Notes: a model not told the origin generated them from the sequence alone. A stretch of DNA of 64,000 bases from Chitinophagales bacterium (GCA_016787225.1 JAEUUY010000011.1:1-64000); one strand, 5' to 3'. Numbered from the stretch's first letter, positions 1-9,353 are shown. A program made the numbers and translations.

Positions 1-70
1 CTCTATAGCCATCCTTTTTCTTTGCAATTTCGTCAAATATTTCTGACATTTGTTCTTGTGTAAAGTTCAT
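1..70 (-). CDS. N-terminus of a protein running off the left edge, possibly an IS256/mutator-type transposase
   Basis: An ATG at 70 opens a frame (begins MNFTQEQMSEIFDEIAKKK) that continues off the left edge, so only 23 residues are visible. The short acidic and lysine-rich start resembles N-termini of Bacteroidota IS256/mutator transposases from memory. The upstream stretch near 105-140 (reading leftward: TGTTCAAAAAAGTGTGTAAA) looks like an IS256-family inverted repeat. It also marks where the neighbouring enzyme gene loses homology. The transposase call is inference; the open frame is what is seen. Confidence 0.35.
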   Translation of the reverse strand, partial: MNFTQEQMSEIFDEIAKKKDGYR

Positions 71-139
71 TTTTTCTGTGCTTTTTTATTTCAACACAAA
101 AATCAGATTTTTGGACTTTACACACTTTTTTGAACAGTA

Positions 140-608
140 TCCTTGCCTACCACTTTTCTGGACTTTTGAAGCTATTCTTAATAGCTGTTTCATTTTCTCA
201 CTGAGATTTGAAGAATCAATATTATCAATAACACATTGAACTGTTTTACCCTTATCGCCGAAGTGCTCACTAGCTGCTGCACTATGAGAATAATGACAAA
301 ACTCGCACTCATTAAGATAAGAGACATAGGAAGCTATGAGCTCTCGTTCTCCTGAACTCAATGGAGAAGGACCCAATAAAATTTCATGTGCTAGGTTTAA
401 TACCGTAAGCGTATTAGTAATAGTCCAATGTCGCATGGCTCATTGCACTAAACAAATACAGCTACGGCATTTACCATAGCAAGGTTTTAAAATGGGTTAG
501 ACCATTTTAAAACCGCTATTGGTATAACAAAACATTGCCTGTAGATTGCTTATATTGTAATAGTTCTGCGATTCCAGGTTTATCTATACCGGTATCAATA
601 TATGCCAT
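140..608 (-). pseudogene. Carboxymuconolactone decarboxylase / AhpD-like peroxidase-related gene, interrupted and truncated
   Basis: The ATG at 606-608 starts a typical N-terminus (MAYIDTGIDKPGIAELLQYK) that ends in a stop inside the MITE at 401-524. Past the MITE the same protein resumes in frame (LAHEILLGPSPLSSGERE, then the CEFCHYSHS active-site region with CxxC followed by His, as in AhpD/CMD proteins). Removing the element plus one TAA copy restores an open frame across the junction. After VQKSGRQ, near 140, homology stops and the sequence looks like the end of another insertion element, so the C-terminal helices are missing. Family members normally run to about 180 residues. It is very probably non-functional. 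Confidence 0.8.
401..524 (+). mobile_element. 124-bp MITE, copy 1 (inside the CMD-like gene)
   Basis: This is one of three near-identical 124-bp copies in the window. The ends are imperfect terminal inverted repeats of the form TACCnnnAGCG. It is flanked on both sides by TAA (398-400 and 525-527), read as a 3-bp target duplication. An internal 13-bp perfect hairpin (GGTTTTAAAATGG and its complement) lies near the right end. No coding capacity was seen. It differs from copy 2 at about four positions and from copy 3 at about two. The 3-bp TNA-type duplication suggests mobilisation by an IS5-family (IS1031-like) transposase, which is inference. Confidence 0.88.
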
Positions 609-659
609 AAGTATAGTTTAAATTAAAATTCAAAAGTAAGAAATAAAGCAAAAATTAAA

Positions 660-692
660 AAAAAGGAGAGCAATAAACTCGCTCTCCTTTCT
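660..692 (-). terminator. Rho-independent terminator of secDF
   Basis: A perfect 10-bp stem (AAAGGAGAGC at 662-671 with GCTCTCCTTT at 681-690) with a 9-nt loop is followed, reading leftward, by a run of T. It sits 20 bases past the secDF stop. Confidence 0.85.
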
Positions 693-711
693 TTTAATTA
701 GGAAAATGACC

Positions 712-3700
712 CTAATTTTTCTTCGTTTTCTTATCAAACAGGTTAATAAAATCCAGCGCTACAGGAGAAGCTACGAAAATAGAGGATAATGTACCGATAA
801 TAACACCTATCACCATGGTAAATGAAAATCCTCTCAATGATTCTCCACCAAAGAAGAATAAAACAAGCGAAACAATTAATAAGGTAGATGCTGTCATAAT
901 GGTTCTCGATAAGGTAGCATTGACCGCATCATTGATAGTTTTAGAAATATCCTCCGTAGGGAATTTCTTTCTAAATTCTCTGATTCTATCAAAAATCACC
1001 ACGGTATCATTGGTACTGAAACCTATAATAGTCAAAATAGCAGCTATTACCGACTGGTTGAACTCTAAAGAGAATGGCATGATATCCTTCAGAAGAGATA
1101 ATAGACCCAAGGTAAAGAACAAGTCATGTATAAGAGCAAAAATAGCTCCCACTGAAAACTGCCATTTGTCAAATCTTAACCAAACATATCCGAAAATACC
1201 AAGTAGTGCTATAATCGAAACCCAAAGGGCACTATTCTTAATATCATCAGCTATAGCAGCATCTATTTTTCTAAAATTGGAAACATACTTTGTATCGAAA
1301 TATTTCTCTTCAGGTTTATTGGTATAGTAAGACTGTACACCCTTATATATTTCACCTAATACTATTTCATCATTTTTCTTAGCCTCTTCTTGCGTTTCAC
1401 CAGCTTTGCCATAGAGATGAGCAGTGGTAATTTGGACTTGATTTGGTTTTCCAAATGTTTTCACAACAATATTCTTGTCGAAATTAGAAGCTAATGTTTC
1501 TTTGATTTTGGCAGCATCTACGTTTTTATCAAAGGTCACCACATAACTACGTCCTCCTATAAAGTCCACACCTAAGTCAAATCCTCTGGTGAAAATAGAA
1601 GCAAAGCCAACTACGATAAAGAACAATGAGAATGCATAGGCATATTTTTTATTCTTGATAAATTGGAAATTGGCATTGACGAAATATTTATCATAAAAGC
1701 TCTCAACAAATTTTACTTCTTCGTTTTTCTCATGCTTGATATTGAAGATTTCTCTGGTCAGTAATACTGCAGTGAAGAGGGAAGTTAAAATACCAAAAGT
1801 CAAGGTGAAAGCAAATCCCTTAATAGGTCCATATCCAAAGAACATCAAGGTCAATGACGTAATCAAGGTAGTCACGTTGGCATCGATAATCGTCCAGTAC
1901 GAATGCTTATAGCCTGCAGCTACTGCATCCCAATAGCCTTTTCCATTTCGCATTTCTTCCTTGATACGTTCGAATATAATCACATTGGCATCAACTGCTG
2001 CTCCTATTATCAATACGATACCAGCGATACCAGGTAGGGTCATAGTAGCATTGATAGAAGATAGTACCCCTAGTAGGAAGAACAAATTGACCAATAAACA
2101 TATATCCGCTACTAATCCAGGCCCTCTAAATAATAAGAACATATATGCCAAAATCAACAACAATCCTACCAATAGAGAAATCATACCCGACTGGATAGTT
2201 GCCTGCCCTAGCGTAGGACCTACTACTTCTTCTTGAATAATTTTAGCCGGGGCATCTATTTTACCAGAATTTAGAATATTTGCTAGGTCTTTAGCCTCCT
2301 GAGCTGTAAAGCTACCAGAAATCTGTGATTTACCACCTGCTATGGCTCCACCTACACTAGGTGCAGAATAGACGGTATTATCCATAACGATAGCGATACT
2401 CTTATTTGGGAAATTAGGGTCACCATTGGCTGCAAATGCAGTCATGCGCTCCCAAATTTGTGCTCCTACTGAGTTCATAACCATATCCACGCCTTGCTGA
2501 CCTTTGTCATCAGTGCCTGGCATAGCACTTGTCATCACATCTCCAGTAAGCGGTGCTTCTGTAGTAGAGCCCTTAATAGCGAATAATTGATAAAACCTAC
2601 CAGCCTTGTCTATTGGTTGTGCGCTCCATAGAAATTTCACATCTCCTTTCAAATCTTTCTTGACTTCTTCTTTGGCAAGCATTTGAGAGATTTTATCCAT
2701 ATCTTTTTTATGGGCATATCCGAGAGCTGGGCCTTTAGCATAGTTTCTGTTATCTTGTTCGAGCGCAGGCATGAATACTTCGTATAATGGATTCACATCT
2801 TTCTTGGACGAATCGGGTTTGTCAGCATTGTTGGCAGCCATTTTATTTAAAACGGCATTGGCGCCAGTAGCTAGTGAATCTTTCTTAGTAGTATCTGTAA
2901 CTACAGGTGCGTCTTTTTTAGCCTCGAGGCTAGCGAGTCCTTTTAGAGTCTCATTCACAGCTTCTAAATTCCTCGCCACCTCTCTATTATCATAAACATG
3001 CCAAAATTCAAGGCGTGCAGAAGTAGTTAGCATTTTTTTCACTCTAGCCAAATCATCTGCGCCTGGAAGCTCCACAATGATACGACCTGCACCTTCTTGC
3101 AATGTCACCACGGGTTCCGCTACTCCGAATTGATTGATACGAGACTTCAATACGTTGTAGGTTTGATTTACCGCAGAGTTGATGTCTGTTTCTAGCACTT
3201 TTAGTACAGCCTCATTCTTATCAGTTGGCTTGATTTTTTCTGCATACTTCTGATTTGTAGCAAAGATCGCAGCCATACTAGCATTAGGGTCGATTTCATT
3301 GTAGGCTTTTACTAAAAGAGTAGAGAAATTATCTTGCGAATTAGCCTGCGCTTGAATCGCTCTGTCGATAGCTTTATTGAAGATGGGGTCTTGTGATTTA
3401 TTAGAAAGAGCTCTCAAAATATCCCCTTGATTTACTTCTAGCACGAAACTCATACCTCCTTTGAGGTCTAGTCCCAGATTCAACTGGTTTTGATTAATCG
3501 TCTTATAATCATATTGAAATAAGAATAAATCTAGGAAAGGCTTTTCTGTAAAAGAGTCTCTGAAATTCGATCTATGATAACGCTCCATTTGCTTGAGCGA
3601 GTCGAGCGAAACGCCTTGGAGCTGAGAAGTATTTTTCGCTACATATTCATTCTCCGCTTTATTAAACATCCACCCTACTATAGAAAATGATAGATAATAA

Positions 3701-3759
3701 GCACATATTAAAAACATGGCTATAGTGATAAAACGAACGAGTCCTTGTCCTTGCTTCAT
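712..3759 (-). CDS. secDF: Fused protein translocase subunit SecDF
   Basis: SecD and SecF are accessory subunits of the Sec translocon that use proton motive force to complete export across the inner membrane. Here they are one 1015-residue protein, as is usual in Bacteroidota. An N-terminal TM helix (about 9-31) is followed by the SecD motif LGLDLKGG (about 95). A large periplasmic region follows, with an inserted low-complexity stretch around 270-330. Then come the SecD TM bundle (GAAVDANVIIFERIKEE), the SecF motif FDLGVDFIGGRSY (about 730) and the SecF TM bundle (DTVVIFDRIREF). It looks monocistronic, with its own terminator. Confidence 0.97.
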   Translation of the reverse strand: MKQGQGLVRFITIAMFLICAYYLSFSIVGWMFNKAENEYVAKNTSQLQGVSLDSLKQMERYHRSNFRDSFTEKPFLDLFLFQYDYKTINQNQLNLGLDLKGGMSFVLEVNQGDILRALSNKSQDPIFNKAIDRAIQAQANSQDNFSTLLVKAYNEIDPNASMAAIFATNQKYAEKIKPTDKNEAVLKVLETDINSAVNQTYNVLKSRINQFGVAEPVVTLQEGAGRIIVELPGADDLARVKKMLTTSARLEFWHVYDNREVARNLEAVNETLKGLASLEAKKDAPVVTDTTKKDSLATGANAVLNKMAANNADKPDSSKKDVNPLYEVFMPALEQDNRNYAKGPALGYAHKKDMDKISQMLAKEEVKKDLKGDVKFLWSAQPIDKAGRFYQLFAIKGSTTEAPLTGDVMTSAMPGTDDKGQQGVDMVMNSVGAQIWERMTAFAANGDPNFPNKSIAIVMDNTVYSAPSVGGAIAGGKSQISGSFTAQEAKDLANILNSGKIDAPAKIIQEEVVGPTLGQATIQSGMISLLVGLLLILAYMFLLFRGPGLVADICLLVNLFFLLGVLSSINATMTLPGIAGIVLIIGAAVDANVIIFERIKEEMRNGKGYWDAVAAGYKHSYWTIIDANVTTLITSLTLMFFGYGPIKGFAFTLTFGILTSLFTAVLLTREIFNIKHEKNEEVKFVESFYDKYFVNANFQFIKNKKYAYAFSLFFIVVGFASIFTRGFDLGVDFIGGRSYVVTFDKNVDAAKIKETLASNFDKNIVVKTFGKPNQVQITTAHLYGKAGETQEEAKKNDEIVLGEIYKGVQSYYTNKPEEKYFDTKYVSNFRKIDAAIADDIKNSALWVSIIALLGIFGYVWLRFDKWQFSVGAIFALIHDLFFTLGLLSLLKDIMPFSLEFNQSVIAAILTIIGFSTNDTVVIFDRIREFRKKFPTEDISKTINDAVNATLSRTIMTASTLLIVSLVLFFFGGESLRGFSFTMVIGVIIGTLSSIFVASPVALDFINLFDKKTKKN

Positions 3760-3915
3760 TGTTTAATTATTTTGATTTGATTCGATTTTTTAAAAAATAG
3801 TCTGCGAAAGTAAGGAATTTTCACTTTCTACCTATATATTTTTAATAACTAGGCTTGATTTTTAAGCCCTTAGAGTCAATAGAGCACGATTTCAATGAAA
3901 ATCTACCTCATCTAA

Positions 3916-4039
3916 TACCGTAAGCGTATTAGTAATAGCCCAATGTCGCATGGCTCATTGCACTAAACAAATACAGCTACGGCATTTACAATAGCAATGT
4001 TTTAAAATGGGTTGGACCATTTTAAAACCGCTATTGGTA
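3916..4039 (+). mobile_element. 124-bp MITE, copy 2
   Basis: It has the same length, TACC...GGTA ends and internal hairpin as copy 1, and is flanked by TAA at 3913-3915 and 4040-4042. It inserted about 5 bp beyond the stop codon of the haloperoxidase-family gene and so may now supply a 3' hairpin to that transcript. The rest of the secDF/haloperoxidase gap (3760-3912) shows nothing recognisable. Confidence 0.88.
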
Positions 4040-4044
4040 TAATA

Positions 4045-5577
4045 CTACTCTGCACCATCTCCTTTGGCACGAGCTACTGCGTATGCTGCGACTTTATATC
4101 CCGAGGTCAAGCCAACTTCACAGTCCGAGCGATAGTGGATACCTCCGTAGATTCTGGATTCAGAAGCTTCCTTAGCCATAGCTTGATATTTGCCTGATTG
4201 ACTTGGGACTAAATGAGATAAGATACCAGCCGCTGCACCACTAAAGGTACTATGGCCAGAAGTATAAGCTGGAAAATTTGGCAAGCCCACCGTCGTTTTG
4301 ATTCGGCTGTCTATCTGCATAGGGCGTGGATTGAAATAATAAAACTTGGCATCCCAGCAAACGATAGCAGCATCCATAAGAGTCATATTCAATAATGCCA
4401 AATTTCTAGCCCAACGTACTTCACTGATTTTTTGCTGCACAAAATCTTCAGCTGCTATATAATTCCAATGACCAGGAGGAGTGTAGGTGCGAACTCCATC
4501 TGCCCAAAAAATGCAAATTCGTTCTTGTTCTCTCGTCAAATTGGTCGTCACCTGATAAACTTCTTCCAATTCTTTTTTAAACTGGGCAGAAGAAGTAGAA
4601 GGAGGTGGTCCAGGTCTAAGGCTAGTTGCAATATCCGCTGTAGAGAATAAAAATGGCTTTACATTTCCAAACAAAGGCAACATAGGAGGACGTGGTGGAG
4701 TTTCCTGACTTAACCATGGTATCTCACCTTTAGTTACTGCGGATTGTTTCATTGACTCCCAGATAGCAGGAGTACCCACTGCAGCGCCAGCTCCATCCGT
4801 TCTCGCTCTCGCTATAAATTTTGCTGCCACAGCTTGTCCAATCGCCTGACCAGCCTCTAACTCCTCGCGCACATTTCCTCCACCCATCAATCGAGCATTG
4901 AAATGGTCTCTATATTTCTGATTGATAAATGCCGTATCCGCAGGAAAAAGCAATTTCATAATTTCAACCGAAGCAGCCATAACTACAGCATCTTCACTCG
5001 GGAAATTAGAACCCGAACTATGAGAAAAATAGGTCTGTACACTTGAGTTAATAGACGAAGGGCTCGATCTCTGATATATTTTTTTATAATGATAAGCAGA
5101 AACCAATGCGTCATATTGCGCTGTACTCAAATATGCATAGGCTCTAGCAGCATAGGGTGGATTCGCAAAAGGAAAAGTAGGATAGGCAAAAGGATTGGCA
5201 GCACTGGGCACAGGATAGGTGCCATCTGGATTTTGATAAGGTGGGATATTGTTTTTAGCGACTAGTTCACGCATAATTTCATTCCACCGCAGCACCGCTC
5301 CAGCACTCCAGTAGCGAATATTGGACTTTTGAGATTCTGTTATGTTTTTTTGTAAATCTATGACCTCTGCGAGGTCGGTTTGATACCTTGTCGAACCGAC
5401 TGAATTAGGAGTAGGGCAAGCTATTTCGCTGGCACTGGTTAGCAAAATAGGTTTCCAATTTCCTGCATTTTCATCGCCACGAATTGGATCTAGCTTAGGA
5501 TATGATAGATTAGCTTCTTGTATATCTTTCTGACAAGACATGAGAAGAGACAAAACGAATAAAAAGAAATAACGCAT
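4045..5577 (-). CDS. PAP2 / vanadium-dependent haloperoxidase family lipoprotein
   Basis: A 510-residue protein with a lipoprotein signal (lipobox LLMSC, Cys15), so probably anchored in the envelope. The C-terminal third carries the PAP2/haloperoxidase oxyanion-binding motifs: FNPRP (about 414), SGHSTFSGA with the expected active-site His (about 440), and SRIYGGIHYRSD (about 480). The same fold hosts vanadium chloro/bromoperoxidases and acid phosphatases that bind phosphate at the same site. Given the phosphate-uptake genes upstream, a phosphatase role is as plausible as halogenation. It lies 42 bp downstream of the outer-membrane gene and is probably cotranscribed with it. The MITE starts just after the stop. 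Confidence 0.85.
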   Translation of the reverse strand: MRYFFLFVLSLLMSCQKDIQEANLSYPKLDPIRGDENAGNWKPILLTSASEIACPTPNSVGSTRYQTDLAEVIDLQKNITESQKSNIRYWSAGAVLRWNEIMRELVAKNNIPPYQNPDGTYPVPSAANPFAYPTFPFANPPYAARAYAYLSTAQYDALVSAYHYKKIYQRSSPSSINSSVQTYFSHSSGSNFPSEDAVVMAASVEIMKLLFPADTAFINQKYRDHFNARLMGGGNVREELEAGQAIGQAVAAKFIARARTDGAGAAVGTPAIWESMKQSAVTKGEIPWLSQETPPRPPMLPLFGNVKPFLFSTADIATSLRPGPPPSTSSAQFKKELEEVYQVTTNLTREQERICIFWADGVRTYTPPGHWNYIAAEDFVQQKISEVRWARNLALLNMTLMDAAIVCWDAKFYYFNPRPMQIDSRIKTTVGLPNFPAYTSGHSTFSGAAAGILSHLVPSQSGKYQAMAKEASESRIYGGIHYRSDCEVGLTSGYKVAAYAVARAKGDGAE

Positions 5578-5619
5578 ATAAGAAGTATTAGAGCCTAAAG
5601 TAAATTTAAAGAGAAATTA

Positions 5620-6525
5620 TTAATGTTTTCGAGTCATATCTATAATATAAAATGCTCCTAGCCCTAGACCAGTCCACTGACCCATATTCCTGCCAGCAAA
5701 GGTGGTAAAGCCATTCGCCAAAACGGATAATCCATTGATAGGCGTTTCATATTTCAGATAAATACCCAGTCGCTGATAATCCATATTATTGCTAGGAAAT
5801 GGCATAGCATTTCTAGCAATATCGAATCCACCTATGGTATTCATATTTTCATAAAACACATCGGCTATAACATCTTGATTTCGATATCCAAAACGTGCAT
5901 TCCACACCCATACATCAGGCATAATGACTTCATTAGAATAAATTTGTCGATCGGTATAATAGGTATTTCTATCTAGGAAAATATTTTGGCGATGCATATA
6001 GGTGGCAGATCCTGTGAAATACCAACTATTTTTTTCATAATCTACCATCATTCTATAGCTCCATACTCTACTCTGCATACCGATAGCGAGTGGCAGTACA
6101 TCTGGCGTATAATAGCGCGTAGGCATAGAATAACCCAAAGCAGGTATGATTTGTAAATCCCCTTTGAATATCTTTTTCTGTATCAGTGCATACTTCAGCC
6201 ATAAGGATAAATCTTGCACGCCATTCTGTCCTTGCATATTTCCGGCAGAAGCTTTGGTCTGAACATAGGGTAAATTAAAAATAAAATTTAGTCGGTCCGA
6301 TAAGCCATAATTGCCCATAACGCCTACTGAGGTATTGGAAACCGTGCCCATATTGAGGTTATCACGCTTATTCACTCCTTCCCAGTAATGAGTAAAGCTA
6401 GTATATGAACCTAAAACTCCCACACAAAGGTTATTGCGGCTCATAAATAGTCCATCGAAGTCTGTTTGTGCCGAGACAGACAAGCCCAAGAAAAGTAAAA
6501 AAACAAAAACGATTAAACCTCGCAT
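5620..6525 (-). CDS. Outer-membrane beta-barrel-like protein, function unknown
   Basis: A 301-residue protein with a clean signal peptide (MRGLIVFVFLLFLGLSVSAQ). I place the start at the ATG at 6523-6525, because an upstream in-frame ATG would add ten residues that spoil the signal peptide. The mature part is rich in aromatic, alternating strands with no catalytic motif, consistent with a transporter-type barrel of about 12-14 strands. A TATATTTG promoter element lies about 17 bp upstream. It is probably the first gene of a two-gene unit with the PAP2-family lipoprotein. Confidence 0.7.
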   Translation of the reverse strand: MRGLIVFVFLLFLGLSVSAQTDFDGLFMSRNNLCVGVLGSYTSFTHYWEGVNKRDNLNMGTVSNTSVGVMGNYGLSDRLNFIFNLPYVQTKASAGNMQGQNGVQDLSLWLKYALIQKKIFKGDLQIIPALGYSMPTRYYTPDVLPLAIGMQSRVWSYRMMVDYEKNSWYFTGSATYMHRQNIFLDRNTYYTDRQIYSNEVIMPDVWVWNARFGYRNQDVIADVFYENMNTIGGFDIARNAMPFPSNNMDYQRLGIYLKYETPINGLSVLANGFTTFAGRNMGQWTGLGLGAFYIIDMTRKH

Positions 6526-6541
6526 GAATAGAAAATTTAAA

Positions 6542-6549
6542 CAAATATA
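6542..6549 (-). promoter_or_regulatory. Bacteroidota-type -7 element (TATATTTG) for the barrel/PAP2 operon
   Basis: Leftward TATATTTG fits the phylum consensus TAnnTTTG and sits between the pit terminator and the start at 6525. No convincing -33 TTTG was seen. Confidence 0.55.
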
Positions 6550-6568
6550 ATACAAAGTTTAATAAATC

Positions 6569-6597
6569 AAAAAAAACCGCTTCCAAAGAAGCGGTTT
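6569..6597 (-). terminator. Rho-independent terminator of the porin-pit operon
   Basis: A perfect 10-bp stem (AAACCGCTTC with GAAGCGGTTT, 6574-6597) and a 4-nt loop are followed leftward by a run of T. It lies 24 bp past the pit stop. Confidence 0.9.
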
Positions 6598-6620
6598 GTA
6601 AGTTTCAGAAATACTATGGA

Positions 6621-8033
6621 TTATATAAACAATCTAAATATCAAATATAAACCCAAAGAAAGTAAAATGGTCACTGGCAAGGTCAATATCCATGCTAAAG
6701 CGATATTCTTAATAGTTCCTTTCTGTAGATTCTTGACACCACCTGTAGCCACCATAGAACCAGCTACACCCGAGGTCAATACATGGGTAGTACTCACTGG
6801 CAAACCGAAATAGGTACTTAAGCCAATAGTCGATGCAGCCACGATTTCAGCTGTTGCACCTTGTCCATAAGTCATGTGTGTTTTACCTATTTTTTCTCCA
6901 ATGGTTACCACGATTCGTTTCCAACCAATAACCGTACCAATACCAATAGCTAATGCTATCATCATTAAAACCGTCGTACCAGGATTGCCATCGGTATATG
7001 ATTTTAAATACTTCACCTCAGATTTTAACTGAGTTTTCTCATCTCTCGAAAGCAAATCTTCTTCCTTCATAGTATGCTCCAAATCCTTTTGAATTGATGT
7101 CAATCTCTTTCTAATTTGGAATACCCCTTTCTTAGTGGTATCGGACCGATTGCTTATATCACTCTTAAGGTCACTAATCGACTTTAAGGTTTTTGTAAAA
7201 TGTTCATCCCCATTTTTAGCTACTAAAACTGATTCTATTGTAGATAGATGCTTCATAGATTCATCATTGGCAAAGTCAGATTTTAAAGCATACTGTAGAG
7301 GGAAAAATGTCATCAAAATAATCATAACAAGACCTAGTCCTTTCTGACCATCATTACTACCGTGAAAGAAACTCACTAAACTGCAAGTTGAAATCAATAA
7401 GGCTCTTACTCCTGCTGGAGGTGGCTCGTTCGCATTCACTTCTTTGAATAGTTTTTTCTTTCTGAGTAATCTGCGCAGGATAAAAACCAAAACAATAGCA
7501 ATAGTGAAACCAAATAATGGAGAAATGAGCATCCAACGAAGGACTTCCAGCCCCTTTTCAAACGGTTTAGAATCGACAATATCTTTTATACTGCCACCAT
7601 TTACAAGAAAAAAACCAACCATAGCACCCAGTAGTGAGCCTATCATGGTATGCGAACTTGAACAAGGAATACCAAAATACCAAGTACCAAAGTTCCAAAT
7701 AATAGCACCCACGAGAACTGCAGCGACCAAAGCGATATTTTCCTGAGTACTGAGATTGGCGATTTTTTCCATAGGGAGGAGTTGCACCATTTTTACAGCC
7801 ACTTTCATTCCGAATAGATAAACTGAAAGTGCCATACCTGCGAAATTTAAAAAACCGGATAAAAAAACTGCTTGCTTTGCGGTCAAAGATTTCGTATAAA
7901 TGACGGTGGCTACTGCATTGGCGGTATCGTGGAAACCATTGATAAATTCAAAGATAAGTACTGTAGCGATGCAGAAAATAAATAAGGCAAGCATCGTGCC
8001 ATCGAGTTGTGAGAATAAATTGAAAAATTCCAT
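6621..8033 (-). CDS. pit: PiT-family inorganic phosphate transporter
   Basis: A 470-residue inner-membrane symporter. Both duplicated PiT signature regions are present: an N-terminal GFHDTANAVAT (about 33) and a C-terminal GLPVSTTHVLTSG (about 415). A second GSNDGQKG copy lies in the middle. A charged, helix-rich cytoplasmic insert (about 260-345) separates the halves. It is 19 bp downstream of the phosphate porin, so the two form an operon for phosphate entry across both membranes, with the Pho-like operator in front. PiT carriers also admit arsenate, which fits the ars operon next door. Confidence 0.95.
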   Translation of the reverse strand: MEFFNLFSQLDGTMLALFIFCIATVLIFEFINGFHDTANAVATVIYTKSLTAKQAVFLSGFLNFAGMALSVYLFGMKVAVKMVQLLPMEKIANLSTQENIALVAAVLVGAIIWNFGTWYFGIPCSSSHTMIGSLLGAMVGFFLVNGGSIKDIVDSKPFEKGLEVLRWMLISPLFGFTIAIVLVFILRRLLRKKKLFKEVNANEPPPAGVRALLISTCSLVSFFHGSNDGQKGLGLVMIILMTFFPLQYALKSDFANDESMKHLSTIESVLVAKNGDEHFTKTLKSISDLKSDISNRSDTTKKGVFQIRKRLTSIQKDLEHTMKEEDLLSRDEKTQLKSEVKYLKSYTDGNPGTTVLMMIALAIGIGTVIGWKRIVVTIGEKIGKTHMTYGQGATAEIVAASTIGLSTYFGLPVSTTHVLTSGVAGSMVATGGVKNLQKGTIKNIALAWILTLPVTILLSLGLYLIFRLFI

Positions 8034-8052
8034 ATTAATTAGTTTAAAAATT

Positions 8053-9255
8053 TTAAATTCCTATTTCTACTTGTACTACAGGTGCCCATAAATCACTTAC
8101 TTGCTTCTCCGCAGACAAATTATAATTGTTGAAATAATTTATAGCACCCTGTACTTTAAATTTATGTTTATTAAAATACTTCGTAACACCCAGAGTCATT
8201 TGATGCTGCTGGTTTACAGAAGCCTTCATGTCCTCTTGTGGATTCACTACACAGTATCGAGCAGCTATTTCAAACTGATTCTTAAAACAATAACTCACTT
8301 GAGTATTCCAGCCATTACCTGTGGTGACAATCGACCTCTGTGTTTTGGCAGTATTCTGCGTAATGGAAGAATCCGTATTTCTACTTAAATATTCTACCAT
8401 AATGCCTAGCCCTTTATATTTAAACATCATATCTGCAAAGGCTGACTTTAGCGTTCTAGCTTGAAACAAATCGTTGCCAATTTGACCGTTAGTTCGGATA
8501 GCCTTTGAATTTATACTATAGGTAGCTGCAACTGATAATTTAGGTTTGTCCTCATGTTCAATATCTCCTTCAAAATAATCACCATTATTTTTAAAACTAC
8601 CAAACGGCAAATATTCTACTCTACCAGTATAACAAAGTCCATTGTCCGTTCTCTGAATATTTCGACCTTCTCCTGTGGATATAGCACCTCTGAACCTAAC
8701 GATACCTTTTTTAGAAATATGATGATTGGTAAATAAAAATAGTCCAAAATCTCTATCAATATTAAAAGCGGCATTGGCTATAGATCTATCAAAAAACTGC
8801 AATGCACCAGAACTTACGACGCGCTCTCTATTACCGGGCAGCTTGGTTTGTCCAAATCCTATTTCTATTCCAGTATTTGGACGGTAATAGAAAACCGCAT
8901 CCCTAATTATATTGGGATTATTATTAATTGAAGTCACATTATTTGCTCCAAAACCTTGGTCATTGGTAGAGAAAGCCAATTGAAGATAATAACCAAATTT
9001 AGGACTTATCATATTGCCTCTAAATGACAATCGTGTTCTAGCCACAGAGGCATTAAAAGAACCGGGTTCAAAGTCCTCCCCTGACAATGTATTCATTTGT
9101 GCTCTAATCTGCATTCTAAATCTTAAATTTAGAGTCCAATTGCTATCTGGAGTAGCTATACCCAAGCCATCCTTAAAAGAAAATTTTGGCGAAGCGTCTT
9201 GCGAATATAGCATAATGCTAAAAACAGTAAATACTGCAGTAATAGTTAATTTCAT
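8053..9255 (-). CDS. Phosphate-selective porin O/P family protein
   Basis: A 400-residue outer-membrane protein with a short signal peptide (MKLTITAVFTVFSIMLYSQ). It matches the OprO/OprP type: N-terminal LRFRMQIRAQ, many alternating strands and RTRLSFRGNM-type motifs, near the family's usual length. It would admit phosphate or polyphosphate through the outer membrane. It is the first gene of the operon with pit and has a TAGTTTTG element plus tandem TTAAC repeats upstream, which suggests induction by phosphate limitation. Confidence 0.88.
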   Translation of the reverse strand: MKLTITAVFTVFSIMLYSQDASPKFSFKDGLGIATPDSNWTLNLRFRMQIRAQMNTLSGEDFEPGSFNASVARTRLSFRGNMISPKFGYYLQLAFSTNDQGFGANNVTSINNNPNIIRDAVFYYRPNTGIEIGFGQTKLPGNRERVVSSGALQFFDRSIANAAFNIDRDFGLFLFTNHHISKKGIVRFRGAISTGEGRNIQRTDNGLCYTGRVEYLPFGSFKNNGDYFEGDIEHEDKPKLSVAATYSINSKAIRTNGQIGNDLFQARTLKSAFADMMFKYKGLGIMVEYLSRNTDSSITQNTAKTQRSIVTTGNGWNTQVSYCFKNQFEIAARYCVVNPQEDMKASVNQQHQMTLGVTKYFNKHKFKVQGAINYFNNYNLSAEKQVSDLWAPVVQVEIGI

Positions 9256-9277
9256 AAAAGTTCAATTTTTTCGGGGA

Positions 9278-9353
9278 CAAAACTAAAGCGAGATATTTTG
9301 TCCAATGTTAAGCTAATGTTATGTTTGTTATCAAAAGGTTAATTTAATGTTAA
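9278..9353 (-). promoter_or_regulatory. Pho-box-like promoter of the porin-pit operon
   Basis: The -7 element TAGTTTTG (complement of 9278-9285) lies 23 bp upstream of the start. Starting 22 bp beyond it are GTTAA/GTTAT half-sites at 9307, 9318, 9327, 9338 and 9349, spaced 11, 9, 11 and 11 bp. Read on the coding strand these are TTAAC/ATAAC repeats, like the 11-bp direct repeats bound by PhoB-type regulators (cyanobacterial SphR boxes use CTTAAC). The same arrangement recurs at 17853 and 18913. Confidence 0.65.

Noticed and set aside
105-145. Simple frameshift as the cause of the CMD-like gene's lost C-terminus
   Set aside because: Another frame gives only about ten weakly plausible residues before a stop. 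An insertion-element end explains the junction better.
815-1327. 170-codon open frame antisense to secDF
   Set aside because: It overlaps the well-supported SecF domain and its translation has no family resemblance.
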